Of a stretch of DNA of 64,000 nt, positions 53,236 to 64,000 are shown one piece after another (the stretch's first letter is position 1; every line of letters begins with the position of its first letter). A program made the position numbers and the translations under genes. Source of the DNA: Hyparrhenia diplandra (Eukaryota > Streptophyta > Magnoliopsida > Poales > Poaceae). Location of the stretch: assembly GCA_015847255.1 (NCBI GenBank), contig JADLZK010013191.1, positions 140,260-204,259 on the forward strand, in the 5' to 3' direction. A model generated the notes under the pieces. The model was not told where the DNA came from. It saw only the letters and a program-made list of their open reading frames with translations, and made no database searches.

Positions 53236-55623
53236 GGCCTCGCTCGGTTTGGCGGATTGGCCCGTTCCACCCGGATTGTTATGGCCTGTTTCGATCCGGA
53301 CATGAGCCCAAAACTGCGTTCGTTCGCCCCGGCCTGGCCGGAACCAAAACGGGCCCCGATCGGATTCCTCTCCACACAAAATGGGCTGGAACGGAGTCGG
53401 CCTGCGGACCTCCGAACGGTCGCGTCTCGCTCGTGCTCGGGCGCAGGAGGCGACGGCGGCAGCACAGCACGCCCACCACCGCGGGGCAACGACAACGGCG
53501 ACGGCGAACGCTTCCCCTCCCGCTGCCTTCTCTCCGGTATGGCACCGCGTCCTTCCCCCTCTCTCCTCTAGCTCTCTAGGTCTAGGGTTCTTGGGACTGG
53601 GGGCTTGGAAATATTGGGTTCCGGCGGCGGCGAGATCTAGGGCCACGGACAGGTTGAGGTCGGAGCAGTGGAGGAAGAGCCGTGGTAGTCGACATTTATT
53701 TGTCCATCGCCTGCCTCCCACGGTGATTTTCCGTCTGAACTCGCATTGGCTGCTGGCGCATCGAGTTGACCGCATCAAGCATCGGCACTGGAACAGGACA
53801 GGCAAGAGAAGAAGTTGATTGGGTTGCTTAGCTTCTTGAAGCGTGTTTCTATTGTGCCTTTGAGTTTTGATTAGTACACTGCCTATGAGTTTTGATTAGT
53901 ACACAGATCTACTTATGCCTTTGCATTAGTTTTGAGTTAATGAAAGGGAAAGCATTCTGACCAGTAGCATGGTATGTAGTTCTTGGCTGCGCAGGCTTAC
54001 TGCCTGCATCATCTTTGAAGCATTGTATTTGTCAGATTAAGAGTTTGAGACCGTAATTGTTGTGGTAATTTGAGAAGGCAAATATTGTAATTGCATTATT
54101 TTGTTTATGCAAATTAAGTATATGTCAACTTTGATTAATTCCTGGCATTTCAAAAGAATGTCAATCTGAATTCTCAAAGCAGTACTATCATCTGTCACTC
54201 GTGCTGCAAGCCTACAGCAGTGTAGGTTTCCCAGGTTGCTTATTTGACGTTCCCGAGACGACACACCATGCTATTCCTCGTTTTCCTTACTCCTGATTCA
54301 TTGGGACATGGTGCTGTTCATGTTACATGCATGAGTAGAGCAAATCATGGTTTTACATCATTCTTTCAGGTCACATTCATGTTACGACGAGAGCTTGCTG
54401 CTTGCATTGTTTCCATTCAGGTCACATTCATGGTACATCACAGCCAGGCATATATGTTGGCATAGTATTGATTCAGCTTAGCAAGATGCTGGCCTGCCAG
54501 TCAGCCTGTGTTGAGTCAATGCCTGCTGTGTGAACAACTAGGCTTCATTGTTGACTTGCTGTTGATGCCTAGCTATTCTCGTGTCAAGTGTCACTGTCAC
54601 CGCAACCTGTTCACCTAGAGCTGTCTATGGTAGCAGCTGTTTTCAGTCCACAACTTGAAGATGTGCTGCTCTATCCTTCTAGAGTTCATGATCTAATCAG
54701 TTTTACAACACTAGGCTCAATTGAACAATGGTACTACATGGAAATACTTTAAAAGCTTTCAAGAAATAAGTGACAGTATCGCTGCATGGAAATGACATAT
54801 TTTAACTTGATTTTGCAAGAGCAGTATCACTGCATTAGCGCTGTGTCCTTTTTTTGTTATTTCATCTATTTTGATGTAGCCCCTATTTGATAATTGACAA
54901 AAACATAACCGGTCACTTCCTCATATGCCAATCTTTGCCTTCTTAACTTCTGTTGTGTGTTAGTTGCCTTGTTGACATATGTTGCTTGCTTGATTCTGAT
55001 TCCGTTGTATCTGTGGATGTAGAAAACTGAGGCAGTGGGTGCAAGCAGTTGAAGAACCTAGGAAAGCATGAGGCTTGTAGTGAGGCGATCCTGTGTACCT
55101 GGAGATGGGACTGTTTGTTCATCTTTTGCTTTTGTATATGAACTGCGTATCATGATCAGTTGCATGCTTCCGTTTGAGTTTAATATCAGAGTCCTCGATC
55201 ATCGAAGTCTTTATTGGTTTACTAATATGCCATCTTTCCAAGCTTGCATATTAGTATAGTCTCCCCGTCCTGTCATATATATGTTGTGACTTTTGCAGTC
55301 TGGTATCGATTTACCACTTGCCGATGGCAGTGAGCCCTGTTGGTAATGTTGGGCTGCATGGTGATATTTCCAAGCTTGATAATGTTGGGTTGCATGGTGA
55401 TAACAACATGCAAAAGCAGTGAGCATATCTGACAACAGCATGCAATCAGTGAGCCCCTGGATTAATTCCAGGTTGAACCGAACAACAACTTAGAGCCCAG
55501 CAGGATTGGTTTTGGAAGGGGATTGAACCCATGCCTGGAATGAGTGACACAAGTGGATCCACTCATTCCGGGCCTAGATTGATTCAGGGCCTGGGACTGG
55601 ATCAGATGGAAACGAACAGGCCC
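53236..55623. mobile_element. PIF/Harbinger- or Tourist-like element, 2.4 kb
   Basis: The left end GGCCTCGCTCGGTTTGG and right end (reverse complement GGGCCTGTTCGTTTCC) are imperfect inverted repeats. Both sides carry TTA (53233-53235, 55624-55626). The first 600 bp are GC-rich and look like a gene's first exon and leader. The rest is AT-rich and intron-like. No transposase frame was found. It may carry a captured 5' gene end. Confidence 0.6.
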
Positions 55624-55626
55624 TTA

Positions 55627-56396
55627 GCCAGATTTGAGGCCAGGAACGCCGGATCTGGGACTAGGAGGCGTGGATTTGGCCCCACACCGTCCACCTTTTG
55701 CACTTTCGCTGAACCTCGGAAGCGACTATTTGCACCCGCTGGCCAGCCATAGCATTGTGGGAAGCGACTAGGGCATCAGATCCATCAGAGCGGACACCGG
55801 ATCTACCCCCAGAGGGCGCGGATCGATCGTCCCGTTGCCGGTCATCCCGACTGCCATGGAAGCAAAGACGAACTTGAGCAAGACGAGAGGGGTGGGGGAG
55901 CCAGGTGCTACAGAGCCTTCCTTTTTGAGCACCTCCGTAGGGCCACCATCGCCACTCAACGGAGCAGCGGCGGCGGACCGGGAAGCTGGCCGGCGATTTG
56001 TGAGTTCGACGTCCTGCTTGTCGCCCCCAAGTGGCCTAGCTCGGGGAGACGACGCAGGGGGCGGGGTGGTGTTTCCAACAAACAGAGCCTAGTTATCAAG
56101 ATTTGGACTTCATCACCCGTTAACTTAGGGGCATAATTATACTTCGCTTATTTTTTTTTCTAGACACTTATTTTAACTGTCGTCTGATTCCTCCCTCTTC
56201 CCTTGTATAAAAAATCGAAAATGAACTCATCAAACATCAAAGTACCCCAATCTCAAAGGGAAAATAATAAAACTAACACTTCCTTTCTCAACGGGGAAAT
56301 ACTAAGAATAATACAAATTCTTTCTTTGTGAATAAATACTTGAAGTATTTCTTTTATTTGATTTAATATGATGTCCACACATTTGCATACATTTGA
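55627..56396. other. no gene identified
   Basis: A frame at 55835-56092 has no recognisable domain. The rest is AT-rich. Confidence 0.35.
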
Positions 56397-58500
56397 AAAC
56401 AGAAATTTAGATAACCTCAACTCTGTAGTAGTTGCACAGACAGATAATAGTACGGACGTTACATATCTAGTTGCCTTTCCAAGACGACAGTGGAGGCGTC
56501 TCTGAGTCTCTCCAGGTGTTGAGGAAGGTGCTGTGGTAGCGGTCACCTTGGACGACATCCATGGCGGCATAGGACTCGAGCTCCGCCATCTCCTCCGGCG
56601 TGAGCTTCACCGACAGCGCTCCCAGATTCTGGTTGAAGTTGGTGATTTTAGTAGTTCCAGGTATGGGGCAGACGTCGCTTCCCTGGTGGTGAACCCAAGC
56701 CAGCGCAAGCTGCGATGGTGTGCATCCTTTCCTTGCAGCCATGTGGCTCACACGCTCGAATATTACAGCATTCTTCTCCATGTTCTCTGGCTGAAATCTT
56801 GGAAGATTCTGAAAGAAGATCATATTGAATGGTGCCATTACATTCAGTACAGGATAAAGCACAATACATGGTGTATTGGAGTTGGATGGATTATGAACAG
56901 GAGTATAGTAGGATAGGTCACCGTACCTTGCGGAAATCGTCATCAGGCATCTCATGGACAAGTTTGGCTCCGCTGGAGAAGAAACCTCTGCCCAATGGAC
57001 TGTATGCAACAATTCCAATTCCAAGTTCTCTGAAAATTGTCAGAACAGAAAAACAGCATCATTATGTATGTACATTGGCTTCTGATCCATCCCCAACAAT
57101 CAGCGTTTTCCGTGCCTTGGCACCAAAGAAAACAATGGGGAGATTCGAGATATATAATTATATTTTGTACCTACCTGCAGGTTGGAATTATATCTTGTTC
57201 AGCATCTCTAGTCAAAAGAGACCACTCTAGCTGGACCGCGGTGATCGGATGAACTGCGTGCGCTCTTCTAATGGTTGATGCCGACGCTTCTGATAGCCCA
57301 ATGTATTTGATCTTGCCTTCTTGAACCAACTTCTTGAGCTCGCCAATCTGCATATATCAAAATTCAGTACGTACTTGTTGTTTAGCTACCAATTTGCATA
57401 TATATCAAAGTACAGCTCGCAATGCAATTCGAGCAGTGCATGCAACGCAACTAATTTACAACTCACCGTGATCTCGATGGGCACCGTGGTGTCGATTCGG
57501 TGCTGGTAGTAGAGGTCGATGCAGTCAATGCCGAGCCGCCTTAGGCTGGCCTCGCACGCCGCCCGCACATATGCCGGGTCGCCGCGGACCACCCTCACGT
57601 CCGGCATGATGCCAAACTTGGTGGCCACCTGCACCTTCTCCCGTACGCCATGCAACGCCTTGCCGATGAGGACCTCGTTGGTGTGTGCGGGCCATAGGCG
57701 TCGGAGGTGTCGAGGAAGGTGACTCCAGCCGCGATGGCGTGGCGGAGGAGCGACACCATGTCGGCCTCGGGCTTGCGCTCGCCATAAGCCATGGACATGC
57801 CCATGCAGCCCAGTCCCTGTGCCGAGACCTCCAGCCCCTGCGAGCCCAGCTTCATCGTGTGTGACCGCGGCGGCAGAACACACGCCGGTTCAGCTGCTGC
57901 GGCCATTGCTGATTTGCTGGACTGGACTCTGCGGTAGGAGTAGTGCGGTTGTTGTCGCGTTCCCGTGCACGGCGTACTTGTAGTAGAACCCAGGAGCTTG
58001 CATCACGGAGTGTGCAAGAGGCCGTAGCACTGCCTCTAGCTGGTACCTCTAGGTGGATGATGACAAAGGCAGCTGCTAGCGTCATTGCTTAGGTCATGCC
58101 GCCCAACTGGATCTGCAAAAGGTCTTCACGATTATGAAAAGACTCTACTACACGAACGAATGACTTTTTACAAATGGTTATATTTGATTGGTACAGGTCT
58201 TATTTTCTAGTACGACTAAATAATATGACACTACTACACGAACGAATGATTTTTACAAATGGTCATATTTGATTGGTACAGGTCTTCACGATTATGAAAA
58301 GACACTACTACACGAATGACTTTTACAAGTGGTCGTATTTTCTAGTACGACTTTACAAATGGTCTTATTTGGTTCGCAGAGGTGAGACGATTTTCAGGAG
58401 CACTAAATGATATGACTCGTAGTTTCTAGAAATCATTTCTGTAATCCAAAAAAATGAAAATCAACAGCAAAAAAGTATCAAATTCTCACGGTAGGTGTAC
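56397..58500. repeat. duplicated block containing AKR gene 2
   Basis: Paralogous to 35205-37192. Homology on the right ends at 'gtgtacctt' (58498-58506), the position where the other copy enters DUF538 tail sequence. Confidence 0.75.
56467..57906 (-). pseudogene. aldo-keto reductase (AKR13-like), gene 2, frameshift in exon 1
   Basis: Four exons with the same splice sites as gene 1: 57467-57906, 57175-57347, 56927-57029, 56467-56808. Exons 2-4 are intact, and exon 4 encodes PGTTKITNFNQNLGALSVKL and ends DSETPPLSSWKGN. In exon 1 two extra bases lie in a CACACA run near 57682, after YGPHT, so the frame is lost about 75 codons in. ATKFGIMPDV and YYQHRID follow in another frame. Exon 1 also lacks three codons around 57650 compared with gene 1. 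The family and reaction are as for gene 1. Real dinucleotide slippage and an assembly error are both possible; without the two bases the protein would be about 351 residues. Confidence 0.85.
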
Positions 58501-58646
58501 CTTTGTGGTTTGTTGTCACTAGTAGTTTTCTTATGTCCAGGGAATATAGTTAAAGTTCAGAACTGAATTTTCATCAATTTCTGTTTTGATTTAATTGTTT
58601 CAGGGGTATACATGTCTCATAATGTGGGCTCAACCGTAATTTTTAT
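57907..58646. other. AKR gene 2 upstream region with short repeats
   Basis: 'ttacaaatggt(c/t)atatttgattg' and 'gattatgaaaagacactact' phrases are repeated between 58120 and 58330. Homology to the gene 1 upstream region runs to about 58500. No other gene. Confidence 0.5.
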
Positions 58647-58889
58647 TGTTGGGACTTGGCATTCTCCTATGGGCCAAGCCCACTAGAAGAGGCCCAAGTG
58701 GAGTTAGTGGGGTGACTTGTAAATCCAACCCCCACCGAGGGGTCGCATGTAAATCTACCTTGCTTATAAACATAGAGGGTGCCATGAGAAGGGGGAGCTC
58801 TCTCCTCTCTTAGATACACACACTCAAAACCCTAATTACCTCACACCTCCTCTTTCTCCTCAACCTGTTCGGAACCCAAGGTTCCAACA
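58647..58889 (+). repeat. 243-bp LTR
   Basis: It starts TGTTGGGACTTGG and ends GGTTCCAACA, so TGTTGG and CCAACA form the inverted ends. A TATA-like 'cttataaacat' lies at 58761-58771. A PBS-type sequence follows directly. No matching 3' LTR was found in the window. Confidence 0.7.
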
Positions 58890-58890
58890 T

Positions 58891-58909
58891 TGGCGCCTAC
58901 CGTGCTTGG
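58891..58909 (+). other. primer-binding-type site TGGCGCC...
   Basis: TGGCGCCTACCGTGCTTGG begins one base after the LTR. TGGCGCC-starting sites are typical of Tat/Athila-type plant elements. The matching tRNA was not determined. Confidence 0.65.
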
Positions 58910-58948
58910 CACGAAAAATTTTCGGAGAGCTGAAAGTGAGCAACCTTC

Positions 58949-59935
58949 GTCGGAAAACCTCCTCCATCTCCGTCGTCGGAAAACCTCCACCATCTCCGAC
59001 GTTGGAAGACCATCTCCACCTCTGTCATCGGAAAACCTCCTCCATCTCTGTCGTCGGAGGACCTCCTCCATCTCTGTCGTCAGAAGACCATCTTCGTCGT
59101 CGGAAAACCTCCTCCACCTCCGTCATCGGAAAACCTCCTCCATCTCCGTCATCGGAGAACCTCCTCCATCTCCGTCATCGGAAGACCTCCTCCATCTCCG
59201 TCGTCGGAAGACAATCTCCGTCGTCGGAAAACCTAGTCTACCTCCGTCATCGGAGAACCTCCTCCATCTCCGTCGTCGGAAAACCTCCTCCATCTCCGTC
59301 GTCGGAAAACCTCCTCCATCTCTGTCGTCGGAAGACCTCCTCCATCTCCGTCTTCGGAAGACAATCTCCATCGTCGGAAAACCTCCTCCACCTCCGTCAT
59401 CGAAAAACCTCCTCCACCTCCATCTCCGTCGCCGGAAGACCTCCCTCCTCCACCTCCGTCGGCGGAAAACCTCCCTCCATCTCCGTCGGCGGAAGACCTC
59501 CTCCATCTCTCGTCATCGGAAGACCATCTCCGTCGTCGAAAAACCTCCTCCACCTCCGCCGCCGGAAAACCTCCTCCATCTCCGTCGTTGCCGGAATCCT
59601 CCTCCATCTATGTCGCCGAAAAACCTCCTCCATCTCCATCGCCGGAAGACCATCTCCGTCCATCTTCGCCGCCGGAAGACCATCTCCATCGCCGAAAAAC
59701 TTCCTCCATCTCCGTCGCCGGAAAACCTCCACCATCTCCCGCCGCCGAGAACCTCCTCCATCTCCGTCGCCGGAAGACCTTCGTCGCGGATCTCCGTCGT
59801 CGGAAAAACTCCTCCCTTTGTCGTGGATCTCCGTCGCCGAAAACCACCTCCTTCGTCGCGGATCTCCATCGCCCGAAAACCTCCTCCAGTCTGACCTTCA
59901 TCGCAGATCTCCGTCGTCGGAAAACCTCCTCCAGC
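58949..59935. repeat. 26-bp minisatellite (~35-40 units), open in several frames
   Basis: The unit is roughly GTCGGAAAACCTCCTCCATC plus TCCGTC, with occasional shorter units. Because 26 is not a multiple of three, three units encode a 26-residue repeat (SSENLLHL-RRRKTSSIS-VVGKPPPSP) that is the same in any plus frame, only shifted. Two plus frames stay open for 334 and 373 codons (58890-59894, starting at a TTG in the PBS, and 58906-60027). The minus strand has several open frames of up to 154 codons. I regard these as products of the repeat, not as evidence for a gene. Confidence 0.9.
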
Positions 59936-60027
59936 CCAACATTCGTCGCCATCCCGACCTTCGTCACCAGCTTTCATCGGAGCTTTGTCTGGCCAGGCTC
60001 TTTGGGAGTGAAAGCTTCATCCTATGA

Positions 60028-61380
60028 GAACCCCCGAGGAAAGGTAAAATCCTCAAAGCAAAGGTATCATCTCCTTGAACCTTCGTAGCTAGCGGTGTCT
60101 TTACGTTTAGGCTTCAGCTTCACCAATCTCTATTGAACTATGGAAGTGCACCTATTTGACTTGCACAAGGCATCTATTGAACTACATACGAATGAAACTA
60201 ATGTAGCCTCTGGCCTCCTGTGATATTGGACCTTCGCTTATTGGAAGCGGTTCCTTTCTTGCGAAGGATTATTTTCTCGTGCCTTGAACCTGTAACCTTC
60301 GATCGCATATTCATGACTCCTACTGAACTACCGCAACATCCAAAGCTACGATGACAGACAATTGTACTTGCTTCAGTTCAAATCGTCTCTCGAAAAGCTT
60401 GAATTCAAAATTGGTTTTCTGGGCTTCCTACATCTCCGATGGCTTGCAGGAACACGACACTTGACTAAGGTAACAGTAGCATCTTAGCCTAAGGCATCTG
60501 CACCTTTTGGACCGAATAAGGCATTTGCACTGTGCGCACATCTAACTTGTGCTTTGCAAATATCTTAGCCTCCGTTTACAAAATTATACTACTGTTTTTT
60601 GCGATATATATTTAAATTCTCGTGCAAGAACCATACTAGAACAAGCATGTTTTTCTTGCTCACTTATACGTGTCTACATAATGTCTAAGGTTTCTTTGCA
60701 TGGTTCCCACAACAACTTCTAGTAAATAAGCAAATAATATATGTACGTTCCATGTCACAACATTATTTTTGTACTATGTACTAACCTTTTTTGCATATGT
60801 TAAAAGTCTCCTCTTATAGGAGCCAAATTAATAACAAGTGAGCATCGCTCACCAGCTTATAGCATCTAATAATTTTTGTTCTTATGACTTATTTTGTCGC
60901 ATTCTTGATTTAACCTTCACCTCTCGAGACAAATTTCAAAAATTAACCTTCGCATATTACTTGTCACCATTTGTGACCAAGAAAGGTGTTGTGGCCTTTG
61001 CCACATCAAAATCATGGCCCGAGTGGCTATACATGCCTGACATTAACCGGCAAGCTTAAAATACATTTTCAAACCTCTTATTTGTTACTAACATGCAGGT
61101 CACCACCACTGTAAGTATCTCTTACCCTCCCAAGCTAACCCTCTAGAACATATCTTTCATCATTATATACATGTTTCACCTTTCCAAGCCAAGCTATTAG
61201 TCAGTCTCAATATGCTAGGTGTTCTCATTAAGTGTTCAGCCTTCGTCACACATCTATCCAGTTCTAGAATTTGTATCAGTCAGTATTCCAATCAGTTGGT
61301 AGTTTTCATGAAATGTTCAACTTTCGTTAGATACCTCAGCGATCCTAAATTACCTCCAGTCAGTTACGGGCTTCATCATC
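60028..61380. other. internal region of the LTR element or intergenic, no domain seen
   Basis: No RT, integrase or gag motif could be read. 'accttcg' / 'ccttcg' occurs repeatedly. Confidence 0.4.
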
Positions 61381-61387
61381 TGTCGGC

Positions 61388-61630
61388 CAGAGAATCCATC
61401 AATATTGGTTTTCAGCAGCCTTCGCCCGCCTATTGGGCTTCATCATCATCGGCCGCCGAATTCATCAAGTATTGGTTTTCAGCAGCCTCCGCCAGTTATT
61501 GGGCTTCATCATCCGCCGAATTCATCTATTATTGGTTTTCAGCATCCTCCGTCGTTTCATCGGACTTCCTCATCTGTTAGTGGATTTCATTTATATATCG
61601 GTGGTTTTCAGCAACCTTCATTAGTCATCA
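61388..61630. repeat. ~65-bp tandem repeats
   Basis: 'ttggttttcagcagcct(t/c)cg' and '(t)attgggcttcatcatc' alternate at 61404, 61468, 61530 and, weaker, 61600. The frames through it give repeated FQQPP-type peptides. Confidence 0.7.
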
Positions 61631-61889
61631 GCCTGCGCCACCCAAAGAGCCTCCGTTTATCAATAGCCTTTATCAATTGGCAACCTTCATCATTCAGCAG
61701 CCTTTAGTTAGCGACCTCTATCAAAATCAACTTCCGACAAACACTCAACTTTCTAACACCAAAATTTGCACCTCTTTTTTGCAGGTTGCATCGCTTGATT
61801 TTTCTTATAGCACGAATCAACACAATGGTTTTTGCACTAACCATCGCAGGAAACCAATCTTTTGATTTTCAATACTACAAACCACACAC

Positions 61890-62075
61890 ATAACCATGCA
61901 GGTTCTTGATTGGCAGCCCTCGCTAGCCACCCAAAATTACAACTCTAACCAAATTTTATTTGAACTAACCTTCGCAGGGAGCCGATCCTTCTTTATATTA
62001 AAAGTTTCAAGTCATATGTATAACCATGCAGGTTCTTGAATGGCAGCCTTCACCAGCTACCCAAATTACAACTCT
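61890..62075. repeat. 131-bp tandem duplication
   Basis: 'aaccatgcaggttcttga' followed by 'tggcagcc' starts at 61891 and again at 62022, with 'attacaactct' downstream of both. Confidence 0.75.
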
Positions 62076-62219
62076 CTTTTTCGAGAACAATATTTCGATA
62101 TATAGAGCTTATCTTTTGTTCAGCCATAACCATTGCTTTTGCAGGGTTTATGAAATATTTAACCCTTTTAATATTTCTCATGCAAATGCACTCATTTACA
62201 CAATCACTTACATGCATTG

Positions 62220-64000
62220 ATTGCAAAAGTACATTTCAATGCATGGCCTAGGCCACTTGGAAGACGTGCCAAAAAAACGGACACAAGGACTCTATGCATC
62301 AAAATCCACGGAAGAAGTCCCGAACCTATGTGGGTGTTGACGGTCACTAACGACATATTTTTACCGTCAACATTCTACCATTCGAGGGGTGAAACTATAC
62401 CTTTTCATACTCATATACATTTACTATTGATATATTTCCACTTGTATTGGAGAAATAATTGTTTTGCAGGATATATACACAATCAAGTGAAAAATGCACC
62501 AAAGGGCTTTTACGGGAAAGCGTATTTTAGAACACAACTCAACCCAAAGAAGGAAGGCCCACCACGATGCATATCTGGACCAATCACCAATGCCACATGA
62601 CTTTTGGGCCCCAAAGACAGCCCACTAGCCGAAGCCCCGGGCCGAGCCCGGCCCGACGTGTGCGCACCAGGATTGAGGCGGTTCGGGCCCATCTTTTGCA
62701 AGGCGGTTCATTAAATGTCGTGGAGGGCGGTGCGCGTCGTCGTGGCAGGTGCACCGCACCTGCACTGGGGAGATGGTCGGTTTGGGGGAATTTGGCACTT
62801 AGGCCCCTCTCCCACTTGAATAAATAGCCCCCCTCACCTCCTCTCTCAACACACACCATTTGGAGCCTCCTCCTCTCTCTCTCACTCTCCACTCCTCCTC
62901 TCCACTCCTCCTCTCTACCCTCTCTTTAGTTCTTTTAGTCTTTAGTAGTATTTGGAGTTAGGAAAAGCTTCATTGGAGAGCCTGTACTTGGGAGAAAGGT
63001 ACATTCGGTATGAATACATATATGGTTTCTTCTCAAGTCTTGTTCTCATATAGTTGTGCTATTGAATTAGAGTACACTTTTCATGTTATAGTTTTGACAT
63101 ATGAACTAGCATATAGTTTGTGTGTTATATTCTTGACATGTTATTCTCTCGACACGATCATGGCATATGAACTAGACTATAGTTTGTATGTTGTGGTTTC
63201 GTCGTATAGAACTTTATGCTTAACCATTCATGCGACATATTTGAGTAGAGTTAGGGTTGTGCTGAGGTGGCGGTCTGTTGTGGCTTTCGGGTCTGTCCAT
63301 ATTCTAGCTCGTCCATCCATAGGGTGGGAGTCCGCGGGGGATATGGGATGTTCCTTAACATGCGGGCATGGTGCCCGGGGTGAGGACCTTTGGATATGAT
63401 GGCATGCCCTGGTTGAGGGGTAGGGTAGGCGGGGGTCATGACACCCCCTGTCCGTCCTTTGTAATCCCCGTTCGCTCATATGTTGTGTAGGAGTTCGTAA
63501 ATGCCTTCCCTTTCGGTATTACCCGGGGAGGTCTCCCTGTCCATCTCACTCTCAGCTTTGACCCTAGTCACTTATGTTTGTGTGATAATTAACTTTTTCT
63601 TTGCACAGCTACATTAGGAATGCCTACTCCAATTAGGAATATTCTTTATTCTTTATTTTCCCTTTTATCCTTGAGGTTGGCCCAAGTGTGTGTCACACTA
63701 TCTTATAAACTATCATGACTTACCCCTATACTGAGTATTGGTCAATTATACAGTCATGTTGTCTTGTTCATGCCCCTGCTAGAGTCTTACACCATGCCTT
63801 CCCTTGGGAAAATATAAATAACGATACCCTGAATATCTCGGGTGAAATGCTACAATGATAGATACGTGCGCTTGCGGATGAATATCTATTATGGCAAGGT
63901 CTGTCACCGTTGATGTCCCTAATGTGATCACCGACATGGTGGTTGTGCTTAGGAATGTCAACAGTGCATTTCTAGTGCCGTCATTTGAGATGGGTTCTAA
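62220..64000 (+). repeat. LTR-like region running off the window
   Basis: 62335-62373 is a short palindrome (TGTTGACGGT ... ACCGTCAACA). 62790-62960 has a TATA-like 'gaataaatag' and a CT-rich leader typical of a grass LTR R region. 63280-63550 has GC-rich phrases common in long Ty3/gypsy LTRs. Ends and coding parts are not visible. Confidence 0.35.

Noticed and set aside
53155..53818. Proline/arginine-rich ORFs
   Set aside because: Composition-driven frames in the PIF-like element's GC-rich end. A captured 5' exon is possible but not demonstrable.
58949..59935. Possible CRISPR-like array
   Set aside because: The repeats are contiguous with no unique spacers and the DNA is a plant nuclear segment.
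58890..60027. Two long plus-strand ORFs (334 and 373 codons) as real genes
   Set aside because: Both follow from a stop-free 26-bp repeat, one starts at a TTG in the primer-binding site, and there is no domain. Reported as a repeat instead.

Overview
This is a grass (Poaceae) nuclear segment, probably panicoid although the species is not certain. The evidence is a Poaceae-type Au SINE, Stowaway and Tourist-like MITEs, CACTA elements with grass-style subterminal repeats, chromovirus LTR retrotransposons, GT-AG introns and a locally amplified plant DUF538 gene family. Nothing in it looks prokaryotic or organellar. Most of the 64 kb is nested transposable-element DNA around a few host genes.

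Layout. 0-7 kb: a DUF538 gene split by a 5.8 kb chromovirus (199-5995, TSD CCAAG). 7.9-11.06 kb: a decayed LINE with a 573 bp palindromic element inside it. 11.14-18.45 kb: a gene-fragment-carrying PIF/Harbinger-like DNA transposon (TSD TTA) with a second chromovirus (11864-17638, TSD AGAGT) nested in it. 19.4-20.0 kb: a NAC-domain pseudogene. 20.36-21.86 (or 22.36) kb: a minus-strand Helitron carrying a polyol/sugar-transporter fragment. 22.7-23.7 kb: LINE remnant. 23.9-26.1 kb: DUF538 duplicates. 26.2-27.9 kb: two long foldback elements. 28.9-31.4 kb: a long-LTR-like block ending in an (AT)42 microsatellite. 32.4-34.3 kb: CACTA element. 35.3-36.7 kb: aldo-keto reductase gene 1. 37.2-40.7 kb: a 1.7 kb tandem duplication. 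41.2-45.2 kb: two more DUF538 genes, the second intact, followed by a triplicated 3' end. 48.76-49.0 kb: a small secreted cystine-knot peptide gene. 49.35-55.6 kb: SINE, CACTA and PIF-like elements. 56.5-57.9 kb: aldo-keto reductase gene 2. 58.6-62 kb: a small LTR, a primer-binding-type site and a 26-bp minisatellite open in several frames. 62.2-64 kb: LTR-like sequence running off the end.

Two gene families (DUF538 and an AKR13-like aldo-keto reductase) have been duplicated repeatedly here. The intact genes I can defend are DUF538 copy 5 (42873-43304) and the secreted cysteine-rich peptide (48756-48998). The two AKR copies each carry one frameshift at different places. DUF538 copies 1, 3 and 4 are broken by insertion, promoter/5' deletion and two 1-nt deletions respectively. 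Several DUF538 copies lie next to breakpoints at almost the same spot near the 3' end of the gene (the 19-codon C-terminal tail), which is the most unusual pattern in the window. Some single-base breaks could be assembly errors and should be checked against reads.
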